Assembly (NCBI GenBank): GCA_023213395.1 | Contig: CM041465.1 | Coordinates: 153,147,741-153,211,740, forward strand | Origin: Cycas panzhihuaensis | Taxonomy: Eukaryota; Cycadophyta | Length of the DNA stretch: 64,000 nucleotides | Direction of reading: 5' to 3' | Shown: piece after piece, positions 35,401 through 47,071 of the stretch | Position numbering within the stretch: position 1 is the stretch's first letter | Layout of the letters: each line of letters begins with the position of its first letter | Translations under genes and position numbers: made by a program | The notes under the pieces: generated by a model | What the model was told of the DNA's origin: nothing | The model's database searches: none | Seen by the model: the letters and a program-made list of their open reading frames with translations, nothing else

Positions 35401-35613
35401 TAATATGTGAGAAAAAAAAATTATTTCCAATGTTTATAAATTTAAGGCAAGGGGTTTAAAATTAAGGAAACAAATACTACTTGCAAAAATCCCAAGGGTA
35501 GATTCACACCAAATCAATTGAATAGACACAGATCTATGTTAATTTTATAGAGCAATTTTCAGATAATATTATAATAAATCTATAGCTATATTAAATAGAT
35601 CTCAAAGTATATA
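32473..35613. other. Non-coding right part of copy B, second segment
   Basis: Collinear with about 13196-16318 of copy A, with many small indels. No coding similarity found on either strand. The sequence after 35613 is not found after copy A, so this marks the end of the duplicated unit. Confidence 0.5.
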
Positions 35614-35639
35614 CTAGAATATATAAATGATAGGGAATG

Positions 35640-35950
35640 ATTACGTATTAATATTATGCATAAGAAATATCCAAAAATTAATAAGAAAGTGAAAGTTGGT
35701 CGTAATGTGGCTAAAGAGAGAAGTAAAGAGAGAGAATATTAAGAGCACATAGGATCAACTAGCATTTGGGAGAAATGCTACAGACAATATCATTTTGTGA
35801 GAAAGAGTTAAGTCAAGAGACATCAATCCAACTTTTTATAATGCAAATGAAATGGCTATAGATGTTCTCACTGAGTGAGTTACTGAGAAATGCATGAACA
35901 CCATAGAACTTTTATTGGAGTGTATCAAATCAATTGATATGAGAATGTAA
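35640..35950 (+). pseudogene. Copia polyprotein C-terminal end (RNase H tail)
   Basis: Frames near 35780-35870 read YHFVR, then VKSRDINPTFYNANEMAIDVLTE. This matches the end of Copia RNase H, where the family has HFVREKV..G-x-I and N-x-x-D-x-x-T-K. It is in plus orientation, like the decayed Copia of copies A and B, whose gene stops earlier inside RNase H. I infer it is the far end of that same gene, separated by the non-coding block and left outside the duplication. Confidence 0.6.
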
Positions 35951-35988
35951 TGATAAGCATCATACTTAAATCTTTGGCTAAGCAAGAG

Positions 35989-36760
35989 TGTTGGGAGATA
36001 ACAAGAATCAAGTTTGGGAGACTAAAAGAACTATTGATGATTGTGGGAGAAGATTTAATGATCATGATCAAAAGAGGCATGATTGATTGAGATTGAAAAG
36101 GAGTCTATTGTGGTCCATCTAACATGATTGCATTTGCAATTTTGATGGTATACAAACAAAGAGTTCTTAAGTTATAATTTTAGGGAGTCCTTTTACTATA
36201 ATAGTAGGTAGTTATTAATTGTAGTTGTAGATAGTTATTGACTAGAATAATTGGCAATTATTGATTGCAATTGCACATGATTATTAATTATAACTATAGG
36301 TAGTTTTAAAACTATAAACATGTGATTTTGAGTTGTGACTACAAGTATCCATTAATTGTAAATGTAGAAAGAGTTGAAGTCGTAATTGCAAGCAATTTTT
36401 AGCTATAACTATAATTGTTTACTAATGTACAATATACATACATATAATGAGAGCTTATGTAGTATGCAAATAACAAAAATTTTTAGAATATTTATTTTTC
36501 TTCTAGTTTTCTCTTGGTTTTTATGAATCCAGACTTCCTCTTTGCATGTCTATTTGTATTAAAAGGGAAGTTCACAAATCACGGCTTAATCTAAAGTTTG
36601 TATGAAGAGGCTTAATAAATTATTTGATTGTTAATATTGACAATGAGTAAATGGTATTAATTTCATTCAACGCGTTGAGACGGGACTATGTCGTGCTTCC
36701 AACAAGACATAATTTATGAGTACATTCATATAATTCAAGGGGGAGGACATTGTCCTAACA
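35989..36760 (+). repeat. Probable Copia 3' LTR (left end clear, right end uncertain)
   Basis: TGTTGGGAGATAAC starts just after the Copia tail and a weak purine stretch (aagcaagag), as a 3' LTR should. A possible right end is tgtcctaaca at 36760, but the matching 5' LTR is not in the window, so the right end is a guess. It contains a cluster of near repeats of tagttattaattgtag (36200-36420). Confidence 0.45.
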
Positions 36761-37887
36761 GATTGGAGGATGACAATAACCGTTAGATGGCATGAAAGTT
36801 ATCATAAACATAAATCTGTGTTGTGTTTCCAATAATGCATCACAATTTCCATTATCTTAATCAATAAATAATTTGCTATTCTTTCACTCCACAGATTGTC
36901 AAATGGCACCAGCACTGACATCACCTTCGATAACTCGGTTAGAGCACCCGTTTAATAAGTGGGAGGTCAGAATGCATGGGTTATTAGTCACTACAACTGT
37001 CATTTGAATAGGATGTTGCTTTGTGTACATAGTTTTATCAATGCTAATAAGAGTAGCTATAAAGGGGTCCCACCTCTTGCTTATATGGGAAATGCAAGTA
37101 GTCTTCAAATGGCTATATGGCCTCAAATTGCCTCATGGGCTAAAAACATACTTCTTTGGGCTTATATCAACCACCATGGGCTTACATCATACCTTTATGG
37201 GCTAAAAAACTAGTAATAATGTTAATACATGACTTGAAAGATAAATGTAACTCAAGTATAACATGAATGACTCTCTCTCATATAATGAAGCTCAATGTAA
37301 AATGGGTTCTCTAGAATAAAAAAATAAGACCTTAGTACATGTTTTTCCGCCCATTTAGGGTATATCATATTAACAAATATCATGAAGCCTTTAGAAATAT
37401 GTGTATGTGCCTAAAGAAGCTAAAAAAATAAAGAAAAATAAAAGCTTGAAAGAAACATTTAAATTTAAGATAAAATTTATACATCAAAATAACTCCAAAT
37501 AATATCAAGTAATATGCCAAATAAAAGATCTCTCTATTACAAATCCAATGCAACTAACAAGACTAAAAATTAAGCCACTTCACTCAAGTTATAACAAAAA
37601 AATGTGACAAAGACTACATAAGGGCTTAGCCCCTTTCACTGCTAACTGAGGTCATATAAATACTCCATGCAACCAGGAGTTGATGACCAAGTAGGTTGGG
37701 CTAGCCTAAAATAGTATTAAATTTGATTAAATTTTATTTTTTCAACAAAAAAAATATTAAGCCCATTTTATAAAAATTTGTGTCCACCAAAGTTAATAAT
37801 AATATATGCCCAAAAAAAATAATGATAAAAATAAAAATTAATCTTAATTTTTTCGGTTTCACTATTGTGATTTAGGGTTGCCATTAT
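36761..37887. other. Mostly unrecognised sequence
   Basis: Apart from the tRNA-like fragment at 36929-36968 I see no element ends or domains. Open frames at 36899-37126 (minus) and 36959-37213 (plus) overlap each other and resemble nothing. An imperfect local repeat of tgtcgtgcttccaacaaga lies at about 36690 and 36823. Confidence 0.45.
36929..36968 (+). pseudogene. tRNA-Ile(AAT)-like fragment
   Basis: A shortened D arm (ctcggttagag) is followed by a complete anticodon arm: the stem cccgt/gtggg (36947-36951 with 36959-36963) closes a 7-nt loop ttaataa with T at position 33, anticodon AAT and a purine at 37. The variable-loop-like aggtc follows. The T arm and acceptor stem are not present, so this is not a working tRNA. 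It may be a tRNA relic or the head of a SINE; no SINE tail was recognised. Confidence 0.4.
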
Positions 37888-38275
37888 TCATTTCTCCATC
37901 AAATATTTTACAACTACCATGGATTCATTCTGCTTGTTCATGCTCTTTATGCTCTCAAACTTGGGATACATGGATTTAAATCTAGTAGAGGCCTCTTCCA
38001 ACTTTAGAATGGCATCCTCCTCATTGAAGATTATATTACATCCTATGATGTGGCCTTTAAGAAGTCTCTCTATGCATTAAGATGGGCTAGAGACTTGGAA
38101 CGATGCAGAACTGAGACATCCTCTACTATAAGGATTTACAATTTATGAAGAGATTCATCCTCAGATGCCTCTTCTAATGCTTCTCTCAATATATTCTCCT
38201 GCATTCTCCTCAGGATTGTTGGCTCCACTACATTAGGCCTCTTGTTCTTCTTCTTCCACTTCTTGTTGAATATTA
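37888..38275 (-). pseudogene. Unidentified minus-strand coding-like remnant
   Basis: Two stop-limited frames lie close together on the minus strand. 38137-38275 starts Lys-rich (NKKWKKKNKRP) and ends in an acidic, helical-looking EALEEASEDESLHKL. 37888-38076 is 62 codons and reads ERLLKGHIIGCNIIF, then N-E-E-D-A-I-L-K-L-E-E-A. Codon content is less AT-extreme than the flanks and the residue mix is protein-like. I do not recognise the family. Neither frame has an early ATG, so they would be exon or gene fragments. It could be chance. Confidence 0.3.
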
Positions 38276-39020
<745 letters not shown>

Positions 39021-39605
39021 TTAAATATAATAATGACACAAAGAGGTTACATACTTGAGCAGATATATATTTTGACCTTTATTATTTACCTGCAAATCTA
39101 CAAATCCTTTTTTAATGTGAAGTCACTTCTAGCCTCCAAATAGCAAGAAAGGACTTTCTTAATTACTGTCAATAATTCCTGTTATAATATGTCTATTAAT
39201 ATATAAAGTAGATAGTTATATAGTAATTAGAATCTGCACAAGGAAGAAATATTTATGTAGATTTCACCATGAAGAACCTGCATGCAATATTATTTTAGTG
39301 CCACATGCATACAAATTATCCATTATGAGCAGCTTAAAACAAACTTCATAGAGCTTCAAAAAATACTCTAACACAGGATTCAAAACATCCTTATAACAAT
39401 ATCATAATAACCCGTAAAAATATTGATAGTAATCCCATAAAAAATGTGCATAAGCTAGCTTCAAATAACTTAAAATGATCCTTTAAGTGAATAATGATCA
39501 TGTCACAAATTAGGTATAATAAAAAAATTAACAAGGTTTCTAAAAGATAAAAAAATGATAACATGTATAAGGCTCAACAATAATGTCTTTAAGGATTCAA
39601 CCTTA
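39021..39605. other. No recognisable feature; possible internal region of the LTR element to its right
   Basis: The LTR at 39619-39919 is oriented to the minus strand, so its internal region should lie here, but no gag or pol similarity is readable. Confidence 0.35.
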
Positions 39606-39919
39606 TGCTTTGATACCATATTAGAATTTGAATATGCAATATACACAAAGGATATGATGGGGAGTTAAAGATATAACATTGAAGCTCAAACAAGATGAAG
39701 TATGTACAAATGAACACAAGATATAGGGAAATGGCCAAAGCTTAAATTAGAATAAATGATAATATACATACTTATAATACAAGCTCACCATCAATGAGAG
39801 AACCTCATTGGTTAATATAGAGGTGGCATACATCTCTATGTGGCTCACAACCTCAAATATAAAATATATATAATGTAGAGAGAGTGTACATGAGGGTAAT
39901 TATGTAATCAGGTATTACA
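39606..39919 (-). mobile_element. Minus-strand 5' LTR with primer site, rest of element lost
   Basis: The plus-strand word tgctttgatacca (39606-39618) is the reverse complement of a decayed initiator-Met primer site. It abuts an LTR-like block of about 301 bp (39619-39919) that starts tattagaa and ends attaca, giving TG...TA in element orientation. Because the primer site is kept, this is not a solo LTR made by recombination but a truncated element. No partner LTR was found. Confidence 0.5.
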
Positions 39920-42240
39920 CCCAATATAGTCAAGAACACCAGTATCACACTAGGAAGATAGCGCCCCAAATTTAAAGTATTATTCTAAAATCTGTATAAA
40001 GTATAAATCACTTTCCATCCTTTTTCTTTTATACATCAACTACCTCTTATATTAGCCACTTTGTTTTATCTGTAACTTCTTTATATTAAGGTTGTAAGAA
40101 GATAATTAGGACTAATCCACCTTCTTGATAATGCTTGAAAAAGGATTAGTATTATGTGTAAGTGTAAGCTCATGTATTACTCTACTAATCCCCTCTAATG
40201 GCCCTATGGGCTCATAAAGAAGGAATTAGACACTAAGGGTCAACACTTCAAATCCACCCTTTAGAAATTCCTCCTTCACTATTATTATGTAACCCTTATT
40301 ATTTTATTTTGAGTAATTCAACCACACTTTTTTATTACTAATAGACTTAGTCTATTATATTAATAATAAAGAAATTTCGTATCTAACCCTTAATACATTT
40401 GTATATACATAGGCATAGACATATGTTGCTCATTAATGGTGTTACATAATGTGATACTACAAAATATAAAATATACTAAGGTGCACACCTTACACATAAT
40501 CAAGTATTTCATTAGGCTCTCATTTTATAATAAAAGGATAATCAAGATAATATCATTAATGAAACTTAGGAGGATCAAATGTACAATGAGATATATAATA
40601 CAATGAATAAAGAAATATATAAGATGTAATAACATGATATTATAAAATGTGGTTTAAGTTGGTTAAAATAGATTTCATCAGTGTATGAAAGAGACATTAT
40701 GGTTTTCTATAGTAAATTTACTAAAATTTAAATGCTTTGTATTAAGGCTTAAAAAACCATTTAGAGTAGTAATAGGTGGATGTTTCAAGTAACTTAGATA
40801 GCTTAGTGTTGCCTCAAACATATATATTATACTTAAGAAATTAAAGAGAAAGATGGAAATTTTAGCCACATTAAACACTAATACCTAAGCTCAATAACCC
40901 TCCAAGATCTATAATTTCTCCATAATAAGCAAGTTGGCTGCTCTTAAGAAACTTGCAAATGGACATTATGTTCCCAAGAATATAGCTTCCACTATTCTAC
41001 ATGCACACTTACAATCATTTCTTTAGCAAATTTAAGAAGGAATACAACAATGACATGAAAATAATAAAATGGAATAATTACTTGGGATTAATATTAATAA
41101 CCTTATATAGTAACTAGAATTGATGGCTTCACACATTTTCCTTGCCAATATAGAACCTATAATTTAATTAAATTGATTTAAAGCAATATGAACTATAATA
41201 TATTATATTATACTACATATTAATACCCTATTATATTAATGAGGAGTCTTTATGAGAAACATGAAAGCCTTGATGCATGTTATCCATATGAAAACTGCAT
41301 TAATATTCCATGGAAGATGCAAATTATCTTCTAATAAGATATAAGAGCATGTGTGAAGGATAAGTACACACTATTTATATAATTTTAGATAAGTAAGTGA
41401 TGTTCCTTGGGTTTCTTGGGGCATCACAATCCTAACTAGAAGCCTCTTGATTGAGATGATAATGAGATGCCTTTTATTTGATTTTGACTCACTTAAATCC
41501 TTTGATAATGCTTGAATGAAATAAATGATAACCTAATTCATAAGACTAAATTCACGTTCTTAAAAATCATAATAGTTGCTCTATAAGAATATGATTTCAA
41601 GCAAAGAAATAATAAAATGTGAGTAGAATAAAAATTATATGAGATAAAAAGAGTTGGTGGGTTTAAGAAAACAATGATGTCAAAGTCACGTTTTAGTGTT
41701 TTTCTCTCCTATGTAGGTTCATATAAAGTCATTCATATTTTTCTCTTTGACCACCTTTATTTATATATTGAGTAGGTTCCCCAACAAGTATCATAAAATC
41801 CAAATATACTAGTCCATAAAGAAAATTAAGGTGTTCTAAATTCACACTATTATGGCTATTGTTTATATACCTAAGACGATCATGTTGAAAAGGTATTTAA
41901 AATATATTTGCTTGAATGCAATTACTATTCATAAGTTCCATAGAAAAGAAGTATAGTTAAAAGTAAAATAATTATCCACCTAAGTTGGTGATGGAGGTGA
42001 AAAAAATCATAGAAAACTATAGAATTGAAGTGATACTAAATTGGATCTACTTCCATAAAGATAAATACAATTCTAGTAGAATTACTGCAAGTATGCATAT
42101 AATAAGAGTCTTAGTGGAGAAAATTTTGGAATGTTTATGATTGAAATTTTGGAAATTTTATTATTAAAACTATTAGAACTATTAGAATCATTATAGATGC
42201 ATGAAAAGTAGATAAATAAATAGACAAAATAGGGTCATAG
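39920..42240. other. Unrecognised AT-rich sequence
   Basis: No coding similarity, terminal repeats or RNA genes seen over about 2.3 kb. A 66-codon minus-strand frame (40678-40878) resembles nothing. Confidence 0.45.
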
Positions 42241-42560
42241 TAACCACACAAAGAAATAAAGTAGATTTAAGGCAAAAAAACCCAACAGGCTTAGAAAAAA
42301 AAAAACTTTAAAGTTAGGTAATATTAATAATAATAAAAATACATCAAAGTGCATAATGTCCTCCACCTTATGTAAGGAAATAGATACGTAATATATATCC
42401 AGTATTCAAATAATAGAAAATAAATACATTTTCTAATTATCTTATACTAATATATTAAAATAAGATTTTATAATTTAATAAAAACTTTATATTAAAGATT
42501 ATTTAACTGAATTCAATAAGACAATATTACATAGTATATCAATATTTTAATATTATAACA
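42241..42560 (-). repeat. Probable 3' LTR of minus-strand Copia (outer end uncertain)
   Basis: On the minus strand, a purine tract ACTAAAGGGGAA is followed by TGTTATAATATT, which begins at 42560 on the plus strand. This is the expected start of a 3' LTR just past the RNase H end. The far end is a guess and no second LTR was identified. Confidence 0.45.
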
Positions 42561-43040
42561 TTCCCCTTTAGTATTGAATTAGGGAATGCAAGAGCTAAAG
42601 AAGATGTTACTATGTAGATCCCCCTTTAATGGAGGCTTCTTCATCTTTTAGGAGTTGTCGTAACTTCGTAAACTTGACTTCAATAAGAGATTTGGGCATG
42701 ATATCTATAACTTGTATATTTATAAAATAATACAAGAACTAAAGATTACCATAATTAACTAAGTTACAAACCAAATATTAATGAAGTTTAATGTGTTTAG
42801 TCCTACAATAATAAATAGGATTAGTAGCAATAGAAATAACACCCTAACTGTTAATACTAATTAATACATAATTATGAAGAAGAAATCTAATTTTATTAAA
42901 GATATATTTTATTCGTAAAGCTTCTTTACTAACTTCAGTTGAGGTGTGATATTCAGCCTCAATTGTAGAAAGAGCACATGATTGTATTTTCTTACTTATC
43001 TAAGTGATTAATATATAATTAAGAAAGAAAACATAACTTA
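42561..43040 (-). pseudogene. Minus-strand Copia RNase H (3' part, cut by insertion)
   Basis: Minus strand. SKKIQSCALSTIEAEYHTS, then E-V-S-K-E-A-L, is the Copia RNase H core. The gene continues on the other side of the 8.1-kb insertion at 51172. Removing the insertion restores the K-S-T-T-S/Y-V-F-F run across the junction, which proves they are one gene. Confidence 0.8.
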
Positions 43041-43364
43041 TGTTGGAATATGTATCCATATTGACTAATGTAAAGTGGGCCACCCTATTTATATGCCTAA
43101 TTATGTGAAGAATATTCTTGAGTGTAGTGAGCTGATGGATATAAATTTAAATTATATTTAGCACTTTAGATCTATAAATATAGATCAAAGTCTAACTTTG
43201 TAATATACCATTTTATCATAATGTGAATTATTATTCTTTGTGGGTTTTCACCTGTAAGGGTTTCCCACAGTAATCTGGTATCTTATGTGATCTGTTCCTG
43301 CTTGATATCTGCCTGATGTGAAAGATCTTATTGACCTTATTTGCTTCAGTTACATTTTCTAACA
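43041..43364 (+). repeat. LARD-like element 5' LTR
   Basis: 324 bp, TGTTGG...TAACA. Strongly similar to 50849-51171. Confidence 0.9.
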
Positions 43365-43376
43365 TGGTATGAGATC
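43365..43376 (+). promoter_or_regulatory. LARD-like element primer binding site (decayed)
   Basis: TGGTATGAGATC, two differences from the initiator-Met site, directly after the LTR. Confidence 0.75.
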
Positions 43377-43484
43377 ATGTAGGTCGTGCGCAGGTAGATG
43401 ATCATTGCTGGGGGTCTGATCAATGGTGCTAGGTCATGCTGGCTTGCCCTTAGTGGATTGGCATACCTGATGGCCCTACAGAAT

Positions 43485-43727
43485 TATTATAGACCTCCTT
43501 AAGGACTAACTAAGTATTCATTAAATGAAAAGGTGCATAAGGAAGGGTTGTGAATTTTATGTGAAGAGGCTATTATACTCATATAAATATGGCTTTCATT
43601 GTATTATTAGACATCACTTAATTTTATTAATCAATTATATGGTCTTTTGACTATAAATCTCTTTCAAAGTTCTCTGGTGTGTTCAATATTTGGTCTCCTC
43701 CTCAAGTTATGAAAAAGGTCCATAACA
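43485..43727 (+). repeat. Gag-protease element 5' LTR
   Basis: 243 bp. It starts tattatagacc (TG decayed to TA) and ends cataaca. Confidence 0.9.
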
Positions 43728-43729
43728 AG

Positions 43730-43741
43730 TGGTATCAGAGA
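43730..43741 (+). promoter_or_regulatory. Gag-protease element primer binding site
   Basis: TGGTATCAGAGA, one base from the initiator-Met site, 2 bp after the LTR. Confidence 0.88.
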
Positions 43742-45190
43742 TGACGTTCCCCCAACCTAATCACATTTGTCCATTTCATTAACTTTCTGAATAGTGTAAC
43801 CATATTCTACTTGGCTCAGGTATCAGTAGTATTTCCATTGCCTTTCTCTATAACTCGTCTGCCATTGTTGTACCATACCTATCTCATCGCCATAACAGAT
43901 GGAACCCTTATACATTGATATTGCATATTTAAATATAGTACGCATTGATATATTCTCATTCGTTGTTGATTTCTCATCTCGTCTAAATTCTCATCACTGT
44001 TGAATTCTCATTGCTATGTTGTTAGCGATATTCTCATCATTGTTTATTCGCGATATTCTTATTGTTGTGGTGTGGTATTCTTATCACTATATTCTCATTG
44101 CAGTGGCATTCTCATCGCTATGGCATTCTCATTCTTGTTTCTCTAGTCCATCCTGTCGCATATATTGTCCGCATCCTGTTTGACCTTCTATCATTCTCTG
44201 TTCTTTTCACTACGTATGTCCCAGATTATGTCTCACGTCCTATATACATTCAACCATTTGTAATCTCTTAACTTCTATGAACCCCACCATTTATGCCATC
44301 TATACTCTATCCTCCCATGTTCTTGGATGACGTCTACTACACCATCTGCATTATGTATGCTTCATCCTATTAGACTCCCTAAACATACACTACATTAGCT
44401 CTTGTATATTTCAAGAAAGCGGTCCATCCATGCATCATCATTTGTCCTTTCAAATCAAGCATTATATCTAAGTACCTTTAAGTCAAGTAACATTGTCGAG
44501 TTACGTTGGCTATCAAAAAATCGTCAAAAAGTTATATACACACACTTACATAGATATATTTACATATAAATACTTTTTGATATATACCAAAGCCCCCCTT
44601 AAAATCATATATATTAAAGTTTTGAAAATAATCCAAGTGATCCTTTTAATGGTGTCTGACAAATACTATGTGAATACATAAAGGACGTCGTCACAGAGAT
44701 TATATAATTAGTTACTGAAGTTGTAAACCTGCCATGAGTGTATACCATACACTAGTGGATACTATGAGAGCGCTTATAAATTTGACGGCATATGTTATAT
44801 CCAAGGTTTTATGCTCTCACAGTCAATACACAATTATATAAACACTACAAAATGGCACATCCTCCATTTCTTGTTCATCTACAAGATTTTGTATCGACAA
44901 TCTTTAGTTTCATCTTCGACGGTGGTGATATATAGGTTAAATATTATGCAAAGGGAGGAACTATAAGGTCCTAAGGCTTATTTTGTCCATATATTAAGCC
45001 TCACATATATGTATTCAATCAATTTAATATCCTTTGGATACTGAATAAATGATCGATTTTGTTGTTTATATATGAGTGTGACCTATTTAAAATACATCTG
45101 GTAGTATCAAGCAAGTTTGGGATATTAATTTGGGGTCAACTAAACACGATCAAAAAGTAGTGGAATCGTACTTATACAGTCGTTAAAACA
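43742..45190 (+). other. Leader of the gag-protease element
   Basis: About 1.45 kb before the gag ATG. Its first 190 bp recur at 47315-47508. 43930-44140 is a degenerate minisatellite built on (g)atattctcat(c/t)g and attgttg words, about 20-25 bp per unit. A 69-codon frame at 44062-44271 overlaps it and is judged chance. Confidence 0.6.
43930..44140 (+). repeat. Degenerate tandem repeat in the leader
   Basis: About nine imperfect copies of a tattctcatcgctgttg-like word in 210 bp. Pyrimidine-rich and T-rich on the plus strand. Confidence 0.6.
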
Positions 45191-46300
45191 ATGAATATAG
45201 AAGATATGACAGATAATACCATCCAAAAGGATATCGTTGAACTGATCACTCAAGCAGTCCACAAAGCAGTCTAGACATCAAATGCTCTCTTAAATCATAT
45301 ATTACACCAAATCTTAGATAAATTGATAATCATAGCAACGAGCAGGAAGGAAGACATGATTATTCTAGATTCAGAGGATGAGGCAATGAGTCGACAGTCT
45401 GATTTCATAAATCAAACCATTAGAAAATATTCCAGTCTTTAGATATCTCCAATTAATATTGAGAATAAAGCTATCAGAAAATACCTTAATAAGTATCGCA
45501 ACCTGACCCCTGAAGAATAGAAGATAATGGGTTTTCAAGCGTACTTCAACTGCTTACAAAGTATTCAAATACAAAAGAAGAAAAAGTTAGAAAAAATTAC
45601 TATACAATGTTTCAGTATGGAGCAAAAATCACATGAGCTAAAAGTGTGGATCCAACAAATGGAAAACTACTTTCGCTTAGTGGAGATTGAGCCAGTAGAG
45701 CGAGTTCTATTAACCACCTTGCACATGGATGGAATAGCATGCGAATGGTGGCAGTGTCTCGAATGAACCTCTTTTTGAGATCAACTACCAACCTAAAAAG
45801 AATTCATGCATTTATTCATTTAGCAATTTAAAACCATATCTAATTGCGATTATTATTGTGAGTTATGAAAATTAAAGTAAACTAGTTCTGTAGAAGAATA
45901 CAGTACAACATTCACAAGGCTAAGCCATGTATTAGAAGATATTCTGACTAATCAACTTGTCTAGTTAGATATAGAAGGTCTGATAACAGAGATCCAAGCT
46001 AATGTTAAAATTTAAGAACTAAAGAAGTATCTTAATAAGGCAATACAATTAGCCAAAATACACAAAGATAAATATAATGCCTTATGCAAAACTAGTACAA
46101 ACCTTTATATATCTCCACCTGGTTGATATAATCCTTTACCAAGTGTTCAGCATAAACAATTATCAATCAATTTAAATTGACTTGCCAAACCAATCATTCT
46201 GAAAACAAAAATAGAAAAAGAAGAGTTAAGAAGAAGAAACCTATGCTTTAGATGTGAGGAGAAGTGGGAACTTGGACATAAATGTCAAAAGAACTAGTTA
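45191..46300 (+). pseudogene. Gag of the gag-protease Gypsy element
   Basis: The frame opens at ATG 45191 (MNIEDMTDNTIQKDI). It is continuous to 45766 apart from three TAG codons, each at a plausible Gln site (for example PEE-stop-KI). The capsid block KVWIQQMENYFRL followed by E-R-V-L-L and D-G-I-A-C-E-WW (45650-45760) is the standard Ty3/Gypsy gag domain. A knuckle of the GHKC type, CFRCEEKWELGHKC, lies near 46245-46290. It ends in a stop soon after. Confidence 0.85.
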
Positions 46301-46399
46301 TATACAATTAGATTACTACCTGATGACAATATTGACAAAGAAGAACAAGGGTTATAAAATAATTAAGAAAATTATCATCATTTAGAACATTAAGAGAGC

Positions 46400-47040
46400 T
46401 ACTGTAATCTCGAGGTCAACCATCTACAAATGTCACTATCAATTATGAGCAATTTTAATCAATCAAATATATTAAAGTTACAGGGATCTATCAAAAATCA
46501 GGTTGTAACAGTCTTGATAGATTCAAGTAGCACACATAATTTTATTGATTGAAATTATGTGCAACAACTAAGGTTATTTCCATTAAGGACTTCTCGTCTC
46601 TAGGTAACTATTGGAGGAAGATAGGTAATCTCAAGCCAAGGTATAATGAAGAACCTTAACCTCATAATAAACAACGTCAGCATTATAGAAGATTTCTACG
46701 TCGTGGATGTCAGAGGTGTAGATATTGTGTTGGGCAGTCAATAGCTTAGTATACTTGGAACTTTTGAAATGAATATTGATGAACAATTTATGCGATTTAA
46801 GAAAGAAAGAAGAACTATCACGTTATCAGGAAAAAGATCAAACAAAATTAACGTCATACCACGCGAAAATTGGGGTGAAGAACTCGAGAAGCAACTGCAA
46901 GTATCCCAAAAACATAGTTGAGGTTTTTAACTAGAAGAATCTTCCAATAAATGCCTGTAACATCTGACTAATTGTCTAATAGACTCTACTACAACTAAAG
47001 ATAATATTCATTTAAAGGACTACAATTGTTCGATTATGTT
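46400..47040 (+). pseudogene. Aspartic protease of the gag-protease element
   Basis: VLIDSSSTHNFID (near 46510-46550) is the retropepsin site, with the usual Gly of D-S-G changed to Ser (GGT to AGT). DIVLGSQ followed by L-S-I-L-G-T (near 46715-46760) is the second protease block, and the text then matches the short linker that precedes RT in full Gypsy elements (QFMRFKKE). Instead of RT it runs into about 250 bp of stop-broken tail and the purine tract. Confidence 0.8.
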
Positions 47041-47058
47041 TCGTAGGTGAAACATCTT

Positions 47059-47071
47059 AAGGGGGAGGATT
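47059..47071 (+). other. Gag-protease element polypurine tract
   Basis: aagggggaggat, directly before the 3' LTR. Confidence 0.85.

Larger units (their letters stand above)
16328..35613. repeat. Tandem duplication, copy B (interrupted by Gypsy and Copia)
   Basis: Copy B begins at 16328 with the same words as copy A at 1966, and ends where ctcaaagtata at about 35613 stops matching the end of copy A (ctcaaggtata, about 16318). Without its two insertions it is about 7.5 kb, against about 8.3 kb for copy A without the LINE. Most of the difference is an 850-bp segment absent near 26840-26880. The Gypsy lies at 18000-24506 and the Copia at 27173-32467, each with 5-bp target duplications. Both sites are empty in copy A. 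Confidence 0.85.

Noticed and set aside
1966-35613. Copies A and B as giant LTRs of one element
   Set aside because: They adjoin head to tail with no interior between them, and carry pol similarity inside; a tandem duplication explains this better.
36200-36420. CRISPR-like or tandem array from repeated tagttattaattgtag words
   Set aside because: The words are irregular in spacing and sequence and lie in a probable plant LTR; there are no spacers.
36929-36968. A functional tRNA gene
   Set aside because: Only the D-arm remnant and anticodon arm are present; the acceptor stem and T arm are missing.
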